A DNA stretch of 64,000 bases, from NCBI GenBank assembly GCA_016178785.1, contig JACOSO010000035.1:1-64000 (forward strand). Reading direction: 5' to 3'. The notes below the pieces were generated by a model. The model was given only the letters and a program-made list of their open reading frames with translations. It ran no database searches and was not told where the DNA came from. Below, piece by piece: positions 20,001-28,742 of this stretch (position 1 is the stretch's first letter; each line of letters opens with the position of its first letter). The stretch is from Bacteroidota bacterium (GTDB lineage Bacteria > Bacteroidota > Bacteroidia > Cytophagales > Cyclobacteriaceae). The position numbers and the translations under genes are program-made.

Positions 20001-20680
20001 TTGTCTTGCGAAGTTTCAAATATTCCAAACTCATAAATGAACCCATCTGCAGCAGTAACCTCCCACTGGTCGCAATTATTATTAAGGCAGCGGATCCTGA
20101 TCTTCTCTTGTTTATTGAGAACTGCTACCTTATCTCTTCTGAGCACAAAAGTGCCGGAATAGTTAAGAAAATTGTAAGAATAACGGTCGGGTTGAAAATC
20201 GAATTGTTCCTGTATTGCGTCAGATACACCAGACCCAAGATATGAATTATTACACCCTTCCTGTATTAGTGACTGTGGCCCTGGGTCTCCGGGATTTATC
20301 ATGGGCAGTTCAGGTAAAGACGAACTGTGATAGTTTCCGGTAAGCCCATCTAAATCATCTTTTCCCAAAATCGTTCTCGAAATAACCCCACCAGCGTTTA
20401 ATGCCCATCCTAGACCAACTCGCCCTGATTCTTCACTTATTTTTATACCTGAAGCATGATAGCTAACCGAAACTGGAACACTTATATCGCCCGATTTGAT
20501 TTCGTAAATCGGAATACTAATGTTAGGCACACCTGTATACGCGCTCACTGGTATGTCACCGAATTTGCCTAAAGACGCAGCGTTAGGAGACGGAGGAATA
20601 ATCTTAGGGTTTGCGGGTTGGTTAGTTTGGGCAAAACATACTGACGATAGCAGTAATAGTGGTAACAAAATAAATTTCAT
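17006..20680 (-). CDS. secreted YD-repeat partner of the RHS protein
   Basis: A 1224-residue exported protein with signal peptide MKFILLPLLLLSSVCFAQ. The N-terminal region (about 25-110) reads PPSPNAASLGKFGDIPVSAYTGVPNISIPIYEI and VSVSYHASGIKISEESGRVGLGWALNAGG, the usual opening of Bacteroidota RHS-associated shell proteins, somewhat like SpvB. A long beta-rich middle follows. The C terminus carries YD-type repeats (MTTYAYDPLVGVISATD, TRYEYDGLGRLWVIKD). It is directly upstream of, and co-oriented with, the DUF6443 RHS gene. By analogy with TcB/TcC shells, the pair may enclose or deliver the toxin tail; that is inference. Confidence 0.75.
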   Translation of the reverse strand: MKFILLPLLLLSSVCFAQTNQPANPKIIPPSPNAASLGKFGDIPVSAYTGVPNISIPIYEIKSGDISVPVSVSYHASGIKISEESGRVGLGWALNAGGVISRTILGKDDLDGLTGNYHSSSLPELPMINPGDPGPQSLIQEGCNNSYLGSGVSDAIQEQFDFQPDRYSYNFLNYSGTFVLRRDKVAVLNKQEKIRIRCLNNNCDQWEVTAADGFIYEFGIFETSQDNESAFNHKSSWYLTKITSPKGDQVTFDYTTLNSVYIQTVGSFTETRYDNCFSYTAPNTPIGQASCPSSPPLYRNVNPGTNYSVVMLSQINFKAGSLRLSYSDREDIPNDKKIDKIELYVKDVKNPSGAQQLLRSWDFEYGYFEGIGDRDYTATFVQYESKRLKLTGITEVGINGARKSPYRFSYFNEGDNMYSIPAKTSFARDHWGFYNGKTGNSSLIPTYYPVQSSNVVHYYLQKMGDERNTNPVYASLFSLKDIQYPTGGKSEFIYESHDYDFEQSNIHDHSFFKNYAETFRKYPSPLVFPVAGSGDQIQEIDLSDLYIDEFSSTSMVPVTIFFRFRQPQSSCSGAPDISVTQQYDDGSIISGPTNPYAFLNQSSDPKAVCTGNGTFYGMTFTNSYLLSARKVQWKLHIGTDAVFLADVSVSLQYTALNKNPVKYAGGLRISKITEWDNSDPTKKKIRKYNYHFEEDRDNNGTPETYSYGKRMVAPEYSFFERKLHEECVTFPSGSKYCGDRIFESLVRSSESAYPLLGSGGGSPVTYDKVIELQGENGENGKTIFEYENQADEIWNYTQTTFVSNSIENVPRKPPVFPSLPFTKNGLLKRESVYSFSNNNYNLVNESIIDYQFLSSLANSVFPGFEIRNVRDVPNGSPPCASGNLNIYLYPVTQSFFLYQRAVTERNYSQAGTAYTEKVKTNTYGNPDHLQTTQIDETINNGESVSTYLKYPADYPDSDLTPATLEMKTNRFMHSAVLQKTVQKNFASGPKVIARDFTVYDFFNAQTHILPKQIVALESDVPLLPADVESYRPAFPYDQNKFKTKIVFDYTASGNIKQYFRPDNVTTSYLWGYFDELPIAEITNAPVSKVFYTGFEDYSTGVSSDAFSGQQSYSNSLSITLPSAESYILSYWKKPLGGQWEYVESTIASNQTIGGSGLLIDEVRLYPVGGRMTTYAYDPLVGVISATDVDSHTTRYEYDGLGRLWVIKDQEKNVIKRLKYHYSGE

Positions 20681-20921
20681 GTCTATTGTTTTATAATTTC
20701 AATGATTGGCAAATGCTATTGGAAAGTTCAATATTTCCTGATAAGGGTCTTTATGTGGACGATCTGCTAGTTTCAGCAAATTGAATATAACCAGGAATCT
20801 AAGTGTAGATTTCTGGTTTTGAGAAGGGGAATAATAATTTAAAAGCTCAAGTGCTGACAATCCATAGGGGCTTAACTGGCTCAAAGATGAATGAACTGGA
20901 ACAGCACGACAACCCAGACGG

Positions 20922-20939
20922 TTAGTACTATTGTACTAA
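20922..20939. promoter_or_regulatory. dyad upstream of the RHS locus, candidate operator
   Basis: A perfect inverted repeat TTAGTAC/GTACTAA with a 4-nt centre, in the 340-nt gap between the NarL-type regulator gene and the RHS partner gene. A 13-nt direct duplication TGTAAAAGGAAAA follows at 20976-21001. A helix-turn-helix dimer such as the adjacent response regulator could bind it; this is inferred. Nothing else recognisable was seen in the gap. Confidence 0.35.
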
Positions 20940-21020
20940 TCTCCAACAATTAAGTTAGCGTGCAGTTAAGGAGGCTGTAAAAGGAAAATGTAAAAGGAAA
21001 ATGATCAGAAAAATATGCCT

Positions 21021-21671
21021 TCAGGCAGACAATCCGTTTTCAAAAGCAAACTTCACCAAACCTTGCGTGTTTTTAGCACCGGTCTTCCGCATCATTCTTA
21101 CCCGATGATTACGAACCGTATGTTCACTCAAAAAAAGTGCTTCGGCAATCTCACGATTGGTCAACTGTTTACAGATTAATTTCATAATGGCTTTTTCCCT
21201 TTCAGTCAGGTCTGCCTTTGTGTATTGCTGAGATGATTTGCCCTTATCGATAGTATCGCTGTATAGAAGGGCTTCTTCCATAACTTTGTTGGTATACGGT
21301 TTCCCATCGATGACAGCATACAACGCTTTTTCGAATTCGGTAAGCTTGGCCACTTTGGGTAAAAAAGCATGAACGCCTGCTTGCAATGCCTGGCAAATTG
21401 TTAATTTATTGTCATGCATTGATACTACTATGATCTTGATTTCCGGATAATCAATGGCTAGCTTTTCACATGCCTTGATACCATCCATAACGGGCATTTC
21501 AATATCTACTATAATCACGTCAGGGATATCCTCAGCGATCAGGTTTAGTAACTCCTTTCCATCCTCAGCTTCTTTGATCTCCCCTATCCTTTCAAGTTCT
21601 CTGAGAACTTTAACAAAAGCTTTCCGAAATAAAGTATGATCATCTGCGATGTAAACCTTGATATTGCCCAT
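21021..21671 (-). CDS. NarL/LuxR-type response regulator
   Basis: A 216-residue two-domain regulator. The receiver domain (1-125) has the acidic pair Asp10-Asp11, phospho-acceptor Asp56 in DVIIVDIEMPVMDG, and Lys in FLPKVAKL. The C-terminal LuxR-type HTH (about 150-212) reads LTEREKAIMKLICKQLTNREIAEALFLSEHTVRNHR. It lies 135 nt downstream of the hybrid propeller kinase on the same strand, the natural partner because that kinase has a HisKA_3 domain. The next genes downstream are the RHS pair, so the two-component system may control them. Confidence 0.92.
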   Translation of the reverse strand: MGNIKVYIADDHTLFRKAFVKVLRELERIGEIKEAEDGKELLNLIAEDIPDVIIVDIEMPVMDGIKACEKLAIDYPEIKIIVVSMHDNKLTICQALQAGVHAFLPKVAKLTEFEKALYAVIDGKPYTNKVMEEALLYSDTIDKGKSSQQYTKADLTEREKAIMKLICKQLTNREIAEALFLSEHTVRNHRVRMMRKTGAKNTQGLVKFAFENGLSA

Positions 21672-21806
21672 AGCATTACTTTGCGGTCAAAGCAGAAATA
21701 TTGAACCTTAAATCTACCAATTTGCTATACAAGTCTTGGCAAAGCAATCTGGATTTAATTTTCTGGCCTAGTAAAAGTATTGCGCGATAGAACGCAACCC
21801 TTAGGT

Positions 21807-24656
21807 TTAATTCAAAGGGATATTTATGACATAAGAAGAGCCCGAAATCCCGGATGTTTTTGATTCAAATTTCAGGCTCCCGTTCACGGATTCTATTCTG
21901 GATTCTATATTTGCCAAACCTAGTCCACTTTTTTCAGGATCATACGAAAAACCAATTCCATCATCGCGAAACACGATGTTCAATTGAGCTGGCTGTGCAT
22001 TTAATTCTATGGAAATGTTTTTGGCAAAGGAGTGTCTTACGGCATTGGACAATAATTCCTGGATAATCCGGAAAGTCAATATACCCAACTCGGATTTATG
22101 AATATCCTTTCCCGTAGTATCCAGACGTATTTTAATCGGAATCGTTTTATTTAGTTTTTCAACATAATTTTTCAACCCGACAAACAGGCCATGGCGCTCC
22201 AAGCCAGGAGGTGCCAACCCATAAATAATATCCTTTATTTCCATGATAGTGGTCAGGAACTGTTCGTCCAAATCCTCAGCCAACGGTTCACTGTGCGTTC
22301 GCAAGAGCTGACTGACCATGAGCTTAATGGCGCTTAGATTTGTGGCTACTCCATCATGCAATTCTTTGGCGATCCGGTTTCGCTCGCGTTCCAAAGTTTC
22401 AATCTCAGCCTGAATTAATTTTTGCTGATGTCTTTTAAGTATTCTGTAATGATTTCTAAAATACAGATAAAGCAAACACCCGATGATCGATACCGCCAGT
22501 ACCTGAATATACCACAGCTGCCACCAGGGAGGAGTAACGATAAAGCTGAGTGAAGCATCGGCATGACGCCAATGAAGATTATCTGTAGAGAGCTCAAACT
22601 CGAGTTGATATTTTCCCGGAGCCAAAGAAGAAAATTGCAGTTTCCTTTCGGTGATATAAATCCATGGATCATTTTTTGTTAACCGATATCGGCATGCAAT
22701 ATTCTGATTCTTCAGAGACAAAAAGCCAAAGGAAAGTGCAATGTCAATTTCATCATAAGTTAACATCAGAGGCTGATCGAATTCAACCTGTTTCTTATTA
22801 ATAAAAAGCTTTTTAAAGTAAAATTCGGGCGTCCTTTTCGAATGAACAGAGACATATGGTATCGTTGAAATTCCCTCATCCGAGAAAGCCCATGCTGATT
22901 GTTTGGTGAAAGCAAGAAAATTTGTTTTATCAGCTATAAGTCCGTTGCTCTTAGTAAGCTGGATAAAGTGAGGATCTTTTGCCAGCAAGGAATTAATGCT
23001 CGTTATTAAAATACCCCTTTCTGTCCCCATCCAAAATGCGGTGTCGGTTTTTACAACGGCATAAATATTATCAGCAATAAACCGTTTTTGTGCACTGAAT
23101 TGATCAAAGGTCCAAATGCGCTTGTTCACCACGAGAAAACCATTCCCTATCGTAGCCACCAAAAGCAGGGAATCATTGAGGTTAAGTAATTTTGAGATTT
23201 TAAACTTTGCTAATGATGGCGGAGCCTTGATAAAATTCATGCTCGTATCATACACGTGTACGCCAAGTCTTTCTGCTATGTATAAAACTGAGTCTGCAAA
23301 AAGCATACTTCTAAATCTTCCGTTATGAGGTTTTCTGGATAGCGTTTTTCCGCTCTGATTAAATTTAACGAGTCCCCCGGACGAAATAGTCCAGACATTT
23401 CCCTTTTTGTCTTCTGCAAAATCTTGTACTGCAGACGATAAAAATGGCCTTGGGTTTATGTCTAAGTTTTTGTCACAGAAGAACAAGTTACCTGCTGACA
23501 CCCAAATATTTCCCCTACTATCCTTGAACGCGCTTGCCAATGCTTGTCCTAACTCAATCCTTCGCTTAAGAACAGTTCTCTTAGTCTTTGCATCCATTAT
23601 TGTTACTGTGCCATTGTAAGTGCCTGAAATCACTTCTTCATCTGAAGCCAGCACCGACATTACCTTTGATGAATCTGAACGGGCTTGGAGCTCAAGGTTC
23701 ATATCCGGCACATAAAAAACGCCATTCTCAAGAGTTGTTACCCAAAGACCTCCTTCAGTATCGAATAAGATTTGAGAAACTGATTTTTTTTTGAGAAAAT
23801 CAGGCTTCCATGGGTTTTTAAACTCTTGGGTCTTATAGCGATAGGCCCCTATATTATAATAACCGACCCATAGGTTGTCCTCGCAGTCCTTAGATATGCT
23901 TATGATGGGAGCAGGTCCGCTCGATACCTTTTTCAAACTGATTCCATCGTACTCAAAAATCAGATTATTACTCGTTATATAAAGTTTTTCCCTCCAGATT
24001 ACAGATCGGTTTACTGTGGAGTGATGACTATTAAGATCAACATCTAAAGGAAAGACTTTGCCATCAATGATAAAATTCGGGAATTCATCTTTTTTTGGCC
24101 ATAAGCTGTTACCTAAAATGTATCCTTTTTCAATGGTCTTATAATATATCTTTTGGTAAGAGACACTATCTGCAAAAAAATTACCTTTTCGGTCTATTCG
24201 GCCGAAAAGCCTGCTTGATGCAAACCAAAGCTGCTCTTTAGTGTCCATAAACATAGAAGACATTATAGTTTTTGAGCAAGCCTTAACCAGTAGATCATTG
24301 CATTTATAACGAACTATTTTCCCATTTTCATAAAAAAACAACCGACCGGAGTAAGTCCTGAACCAAATTCTTCCACGGTGATCTTCCATAATGCCGAATA
24401 CTACCGGATCTTCCAATCCATCTGCAGTGCCAAAGACTGTCATGTCATACCCATCAAATCTTACAACACCGTTATCTGTAGCAAACCACATGAATCCTTT
24501 TGAGTCCTGAAACACATCATACGTTTCAGAACTTGGCAAACCTTCGGGAACAGAATAATTTCGCACCATGAATGATTGCGCTAAACTCTGGAAGAACAGC
24601 ATCGAAAAAAAAATAAACGCTGATAGTTTTTGCATCACAGAATGTATAATACTCAC
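21807..24656 (-). CDS. propeller/Y_Y_Y sensor histidine kinase (HisKA_3)
   Basis: A 949-residue sensor. A signal peptide (MQKLSAFIFFSMLFFQSLAQ, from the internal Met at 24635) is followed by about 570 residues of Reg_prop beta-propeller repeats (GLPSSETYDVFQDSKGFMWFATDNGVVRFDG and similar). Then come a Y_Y_Y-type beta domain ending in LAPGKYQLEFELS, a single membrane segment (YIQVLAVSIIGCLLYLYF), a coiled linker, and HisKA_3 with His767 in RIAKELHDGVATNLS. The HATPase_c domain shows ELLSNAVRHS and FRDDGIGF. This is the periplasmic-sensing architecture common in Bacteroidota. The cognate regulator is the next gene. The ligand is unknown, and it lacks the DNA-binding tail of hybrid two-component systems. 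Confidence 0.92.
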   Translation of the reverse strand: MSIIHSVMQKLSAFIFFSMLFFQSLAQSFMVRNYSVPEGLPSSETYDVFQDSKGFMWFATDNGVVRFDGYDMTVFGTADGLEDPVVFGIMEDHRGRIWFRTYSGRLFFYENGKIVRYKCNDLLVKACSKTIMSSMFMDTKEQLWFASSRLFGRIDRKGNFFADSVSYQKIYYKTIEKGYILGNSLWPKKDEFPNFIIDGKVFPLDVDLNSHHSTVNRSVIWREKLYITSNNLIFEYDGISLKKVSSGPAPIISISKDCEDNLWVGYYNIGAYRYKTQEFKNPWKPDFLKKKSVSQILFDTEGGLWVTTLENGVFYVPDMNLELQARSDSSKVMSVLASDEEVISGTYNGTVTIMDAKTKRTVLKRRIELGQALASAFKDSRGNIWVSAGNLFFCDKNLDINPRPFLSSAVQDFAEDKKGNVWTISSGGLVKFNQSGKTLSRKPHNGRFRSMLFADSVLYIAERLGVHVYDTSMNFIKAPPSLAKFKISKLLNLNDSLLLVATIGNGFLVVNKRIWTFDQFSAQKRFIADNIYAVVKTDTAFWMGTERGILITSINSLLAKDPHFIQLTKSNGLIADKTNFLAFTKQSAWAFSDEGISTIPYVSVHSKRTPEFYFKKLFINKKQVEFDQPLMLTYDEIDIALSFGFLSLKNQNIACRYRLTKNDPWIYITERKLQFSSLAPGKYQLEFELSTDNLHWRHADASLSFIVTPPWWQLWYIQVLAVSIIGCLLYLYFRNHYRILKRHQQKLIQAEIETLERERNRIAKELHDGVATNLSAIKLMVSQLLRTHSEPLAEDLDEQFLTTIMEIKDIIYGLAPPGLERHGLFVGLKNYVEKLNKTIPIKIRLDTTGKDIHKSELGILTFRIIQELLSNAVRHSFAKNISIELNAQPAQLNIVFRDDGIGFSYDPEKSGLGLANIESRIESVNGSLKFESKTSGISGSSYVINIPLN

Positions 24657-24674
24657 TATTGCCGGTAGTTTACA

Positions 24675-25016
24675 TTAAATACTTGTGATATTAAAGAAGC
24701 TTACTCCCATCGAAAAACCTCGACAGCAAAATCGTAAATCAACACAAGTCAAAACGCCCATGCCAATTAAATCCACGGGGAGATCGGCAAGGCTTACTCC
24801 TTCGTTTGCAATTTTACGAAGACTGTGGCTTACATAAGTCAAGGGAAAATAATCAGTGATTGTTTTGAGCCATGAAGGAAACCCATCTCTTGAGGAAAAT
24901 ATTCCTGAAGAAGCCAAATCCCTTTGCGACCGTGTAGCTATTATGCCCTTCTTTGCAGATATTAAATGCACCATCGTGGTTGATGAAACGGCCACCTTAA
25001 CTATCGCGACTGCCAA
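24675..25016 (-). pseudogene. remnant of an ABC-2 type transporter permease
   Basis: The translation SSGIFSSRDGFPSWLKTITD and FPLTYVSHSLRKIANEGVS matches the C-terminal end of ABC-2 permeases: the SGIFFP-type loop, the PLTY segment before the last helices, and a LRxI amphipathic stretch. The upstream membrane helices are missing, the final helix is poorly preserved (MGVLTCVDLRFCCRGFS), and no ATPase gene is adjacent. It is best read as a decaying 3' fragment upstream of the propeller kinase. Frame integrity at the very end is unclear. Confidence 0.55.
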
Positions 25017-25226
25017 GTGTCATTGTTAACTTTTGAGAATGGATTGATAGTATTCTTTGCCATAGCTGTAGGTGTTGATGTGCAAAACTATCGGTTTTAA
25101 GATCAACTGATAAACAAGTAAAAGTGTGATGAAACCTAAGAGACGGTTTACCTCCCGAAGTCAGCAGTTCGATCGCAATTTATGGGCGTTTAACGGAAGT
25201 TGATTTAATGAATAAATGCCCTGTAT

Positions 25227-25305
25227 TATATTTGAATCAGATTAAAGCCAACTATAGACAAGATAAATCCCCTGAGGTCTAGGACTTTGGGGGATTTTCT
25301 TTTTA
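25227..25305 (+). ncRNA. candidate small RNA: isolated promoter box and terminator
   Basis: TATATTTG (25227-25234) fits the TAnnTTTG -7 box. Thirty nt further is a terminator-like hairpin AAATCCCC (25265-25272) and GGGGATTT (25290-25297), with partly paired interior and tail TCTTTTT. No open reading frame of use lies between, and the next gene begins 160 nt later. A transcript of about 65 nt is predicted. It could instead be a leftover from the decayed region. Inferred from signals alone. Confidence 0.3.
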
Positions 25306-25465
25306 AAGTTGTTCTTGCTACTGTGGTATGTGATCACCTACAAATCCATATCTTCATCGCAGCGTGCCTCTGTAGTCAAAGTCAGCTAAGGCTACGAGAA
25401 AAATAAACAGAAACAAGATTCACCCATTCCCATTTTGCAACATATCGCTAACTTAGGGATAAGTT

Positions 25466-27427
25466 ATGCTTGCCAAAAGGATATATGTTTTCTTCCTTAT
25501 TCTGACATTATATACCCGGGTTTCACACGCTCAGGTTGACCAAGTTGATTTGGAGAAGAAACTGCAACAGCAATTACATGACACTGCATACGTAAACGCG
25601 CTCAATGAATTGGCCATTCTGGCTTTCTCAGCTCATCCCGAGAAAACCTTAACCTATGCAGCCACTGCAAAAAAAATTGCCGATTCACTTAGGTATGATA
25701 AAGGAGTAGCTGACTCTTATTTTGCCAGCAGTCTTATAAGCAAATTAAAAGGCAACTACAACGATGAGCTGGATTTTCATCTGAGATCTCTCAAGATCTA
25801 CCAATCATTAAACAACCTCAATCGCATTGCGCGTACCTACGATGCCATGGGTGCGCTATATACCCAGGAGGCCGATTTTCAATCCGCACGTGAGGTTCAC
25901 ATGAAAGCAATTGAGCTTTTTAAGAAAACAAATGACCGTTTAGGCTTAGCTTCATCTTTGCGCAGAATTGGAAATATAGAATTAGATACTCGCAACTTCG
26001 GCACTGCTCTTCAGTACTATCGCCAGGCGCTCGAGAATGAGCGAACCATGAATAATGAACAAGGCATAGCTAACTGCCTTAACAATATAGGTGTGGTCTA
26101 TTTTGAGTTAAAAAAATATGATAGTGCGCTGGTCTATCATAACGAATCCCTGGCCATCATGACAAGGATAAATTTTGTCAGTCGGTTGCCTGCAGCTTAT
26201 CACAACATTTCTCGTGTTTACCTGGGCAAGGGAAGACCGGATGAGGCCCTTCCATTTGCAGAGAAAGGGTTACCTATTGCACTGCGAATCGGCTCGCGAC
26301 CGGCTCAGCGTGAATCTTACAAACTGCATTCAGATATTTATCAAAAGAAAGGAGATTATACAGAGGCGTACCGATACTTATTGCTCTATAACGCTCTTAA
26401 GGACTCCATCATCAACCAGGAAAATAACCTGCACTTCGCACAACGGCAATCTATTTACAAGGTTCAGGAAAAAGAGCAGGAGATCGAGCTTCTGAAAAAA
26501 GATCAACAACTGGCAAGATTTACTCAACAGGTGACCATTACCGGCTTGGTATTTTTCATAAGCATTGGCGGGTATGTCATTTATCTCCAATGGAAAAGAA
26601 TAAGGGAAAAGAAAAAGTCGTATGAATTAGTTCAGCAGCACGGTGAATTTGTTCACCAGGTGAATGAAGAATTAAAAGCCAACCTTGAAGAAATTGAGGC
26701 GAAAAATAAAGAGATCAGCGAAATGGCAAGCCACCTTCAACAAGTCAATTCCACCAAAGACAAATTGTTTTCAGTAATCAGTCACGATCTCAAAAATCCC
26801 ATTCACTCCTTGCAAGGGTTACTTTCGCTCTTGACTGCGGATGCTATCAGTAAGGAAGAGTTTTTGCAATTCTCTGCAAAGCTAAAAGAAGGTGTGGGTC
26901 ACTTTGAGTTTACACTTCATAATTTATTACAGTGGGCCCAGAGTCAAATGCAGGGAATCGAAACTAATCCTCAACGGGTCACATTGCATGCATTGGTAGA
27001 TTCAACTCTTAAGTTCCTCGCGAAAATTGCGGCCGATAAAAATATTTTACTTTACAACGAAGTTATGCCACATGCACACGTATTGGCAGACAAGGATCAG
27101 CTCGACTTAGTGATTCGAAACCTGGTGACCAATGCAATAAAGTTTACCAAGAGTGGCGGGAAAGTTACCATTAGTTGCACCAATGCAACTGATCATTTAG
27201 CTGTTATTTCAGTGGTTGATACCGGCATTGGCATGAACCAGGAAACAGTAGATAAACTCTTTAAAAAAAACGTGCATTTTAGAACCGCAGGTACGCGAGG
27301 TGAGCATGGATCAGGGCTTGGGCTTATGCTTTGCCATGAAATGGCGGTAAGAAATCAGGGAAAACTTTGGGTAGAAAGTAAGCCTGACCAGGGAACAACA
27401 TTCTTTATTGAATTACCCTTAGCTTAA
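25466..27427 (+). CDS. TPR-containing sensor histidine kinase
   Basis: A 653-residue exported sensor kinase. A signal peptide (MLAKRIYVFFLILTLYTRVSHA) is followed by about seven TPR units (residues 40-320), for example ARTYDAMGALYTQEADFQSA and ANCLNNIGVVYFELKKYDSA. A transmembrane helix (about 350-372, VTITGLVFFISIGGYVIYL) and a coiled coil come next, then HisKA with His440 in LFSVISHDLKNPIHS. HATPase_c shows NLVTNAIKF, VVDTGIGM and GSGLGLML. The sequence pattern is close to the kinase at 8440, including the sharp TKDKLFS linker. No regulator is adjacent; it converges on ilvA. Confidence 0.92.
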   Translation: MLAKRIYVFFLILTLYTRVSHAQVDQVDLEKKLQQQLHDTAYVNALNELAILAFSAHPEKTLTYAATAKKIADSLRYDKGVADSYFASSLISKLKGNYNDELDFHLRSLKIYQSLNNLNRIARTYDAMGALYTQEADFQSAREVHMKAIELFKKTNDRLGLASSLRRIGNIELDTRNFGTALQYYRQALENERTMNNEQGIANCLNNIGVVYFELKKYDSALVYHNESLAIMTRINFVSRLPAAYHNISRVYLGKGRPDEALPFAEKGLPIALRIGSRPAQRESYKLHSDIYQKKGDYTEAYRYLLLYNALKDSIINQENNLHFAQRQSIYKVQEKEQEIELLKKDQQLARFTQQVTITGLVFFISIGGYVIYLQWKRIREKKKSYELVQQHGEFVHQVNEELKANLEEIEAKNKEISEMASHLQQVNSTKDKLFSVISHDLKNPIHSLQGLLSLLTADAISKEEFLQFSAKLKEGVGHFEFTLHNLLQWAQSQMQGIETNPQRVTLHALVDSTLKFLAKIAADKNILLYNEVMPHAHVLADKDQLDLVIRNLVTNAIKFTKSGGKVTISCTNATDHLAVISVVDTGIGMNQETVDKLFKKNVHFRTAGTRGEHGSGLGLMLCHEMAVRNQGKLWVESKPDQGTTFFIELPLA

Positions 27428-27485
27428 AGAATTTAGAGCTCCAAAAATTGGATGCAGTTGGATTACTTCACCCTAACGCTATTCG

Positions 27486-28736
27486 TCAAACCAGGTACTC
27501 GAAGAGGTTTTCATTTTGATTGACGACCGTATAATTAAGATGATGCGTATCCATTCGATCAACCAGCGAGTTAAAATCACCTTGCGACTTGACTTCAATT
27601 CCTATTAATGCCGGCCCCGTTTCCTTATTGTGTTTTTGAATGAACTCAAAGCGAACAATATCATCGGTAGGGCCAAGAATATGATTGACAAATTCTTTTA
27701 GCGCACCCGGCCTTTGAGCAAAACGAACGATAAAATAATGTTTGAGGCCTTCATATAAAAGAGAACGTTCTTTGATCTCTTGCATCCTGTCGATGTCGTT
27801 GTTGCCACCACTTAAAATGCAAACCACTTTCTTGCCCTTGATCTGATTGGCATATTGATCAAGTGCCGCGACAGATAATGCGCCTGCCGGTTCAGCAACG
27901 ATTGCATCTTCATTGTAGAGTTGAAGAATGGTAGAACTGACCTTTCCTTCAGGAACTAAAAGCATATCTGCAATGGTGTCCTTGCACATCGAAAAAGTTA
28001 GATCACCAACCTTTTGAACCGATGCACCATCAACGAAACGCTGGATTTTTTCAAGTTTCACCGGATGCCCCAAACGCAAGGCTTCAGTCATCGATGGCGC
28101 ACCCGCAGGTTCAACTCCGATGATTTTTGTGTTTGGGGAGTAGGTTTGCAAATACTGAGCAATACCGGAGCACAAGCCACCACCTCCAATAGGCACAAGA
28201 AAGAAATCGATATGCGATTGTTCCTCGAAAATCTCTTTCGCAACGGTGCCTTGTCCTTCGATCACTTTAATATGATCAAATGGTGGAATAAACACTTTAT
28301 TATTTCGCGAAGTGTACTCCAGTGCATGAGTTTGACATTCATCGAATGTATCTCCAGTCAATACAATTTCAATGTGATCACCGCCAAACATTCTCACCTG
28401 GTTGATCTTTTGCTTGGGAGTAATAGCAGGCATGTAAATCACTCCATGAATGTTCAATGCTTTGCATGAATAAGCCACACCTTGTGCGTGGTTACCTGCA
28501 CTTGCACAAACTACTCCGCGACTTCGTTGTTCATCAGTCAAACTATGAATGAGATTATAAGCTCCACGAATTTTATAGGAACGCACCACTTGCAGATCTT
28601 CGCGCTTCAAATAAATCTCAGCACCAAATTTCTCCGACAGCTTGCGGTGAAACTGCAACGGAGTTTTGAGCACGATGCCCTTTAGGAGTTCGTGGGCTTT
28701 GTTAATGTCTATGTTTTGTTTGATTGTCTCAGTCAT
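27486..28736 (-). CDS. ilvA: threonine dehydratase (threonine ammonia-lyase), biosynthetic
   Basis: Converts L-threonine to 2-oxobutanoate, the first step committed to isoleucine, using PLP. From the ATG at 28736 it is 416 residues. The PLP lysine is Lys55 in VRSYKIRGAYN, the glycine loop is PIGGGGLCSG, and SAGNHAQG is present. The C-terminal regulatory ACT-like region (about 330-416, LKHYFIVRFAQRPGALKEFVNHIL) is the short single type. The frame extends 20 codons further upstream, but that part comes from the ggcagt-type intergenic repeat and is not family-like. It is the last gene of the ilv operon, 75 nt after ilvC. Confidence 0.93.
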   Translation of the reverse strand: MTETIKQNIDINKAHELLKGIVLKTPLQFHRKLSEKFGAEIYLKREDLQVVRSYKIRGAYNLIHSLTDEQRSRGVVCASAGNHAQGVAYSCKALNIHGVIYMPAITPKQKINQVRMFGGDHIEIVLTGDTFDECQTHALEYTSRNNKVFIPPFDHIKVIEGQGTVAKEIFEEQSHIDFFLVPIGGGGLCSGIAQYLQTYSPNTKIIGVEPAGAPSMTEALRLGHPVKLEKIQRFVDGASVQKVGDLTFSMCKDTIADMLLVPEGKVSSTILQLYNEDAIVAEPAGALSVAALDQYANQIKGKKVVCILSGGNNDIDRMQEIKERSLLYEGLKHYFIVRFAQRPGALKEFVNHILGPTDDIVRFEFIQKHNKETGPALIGIEVKSQGDFNSLVDRMDTHHLNYTVVNQNENLFEYLV

Positions 28737-28742
28737 GTCTTT

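Noticed and set aside
20699-20884. 61-residue minus-strand ORF upstream of the RHS partner
   Set aside because: No signal, domain or composition suggests a real protein; it lies in the probable control region of the RHS genes.
20976-21001. Tandem 13-nt duplication TGTAAAAGGAAAA as a possible CRISPR or satellite
   Set aside because: Only two copies and no spacers; recorded only as part of the RHS control region.
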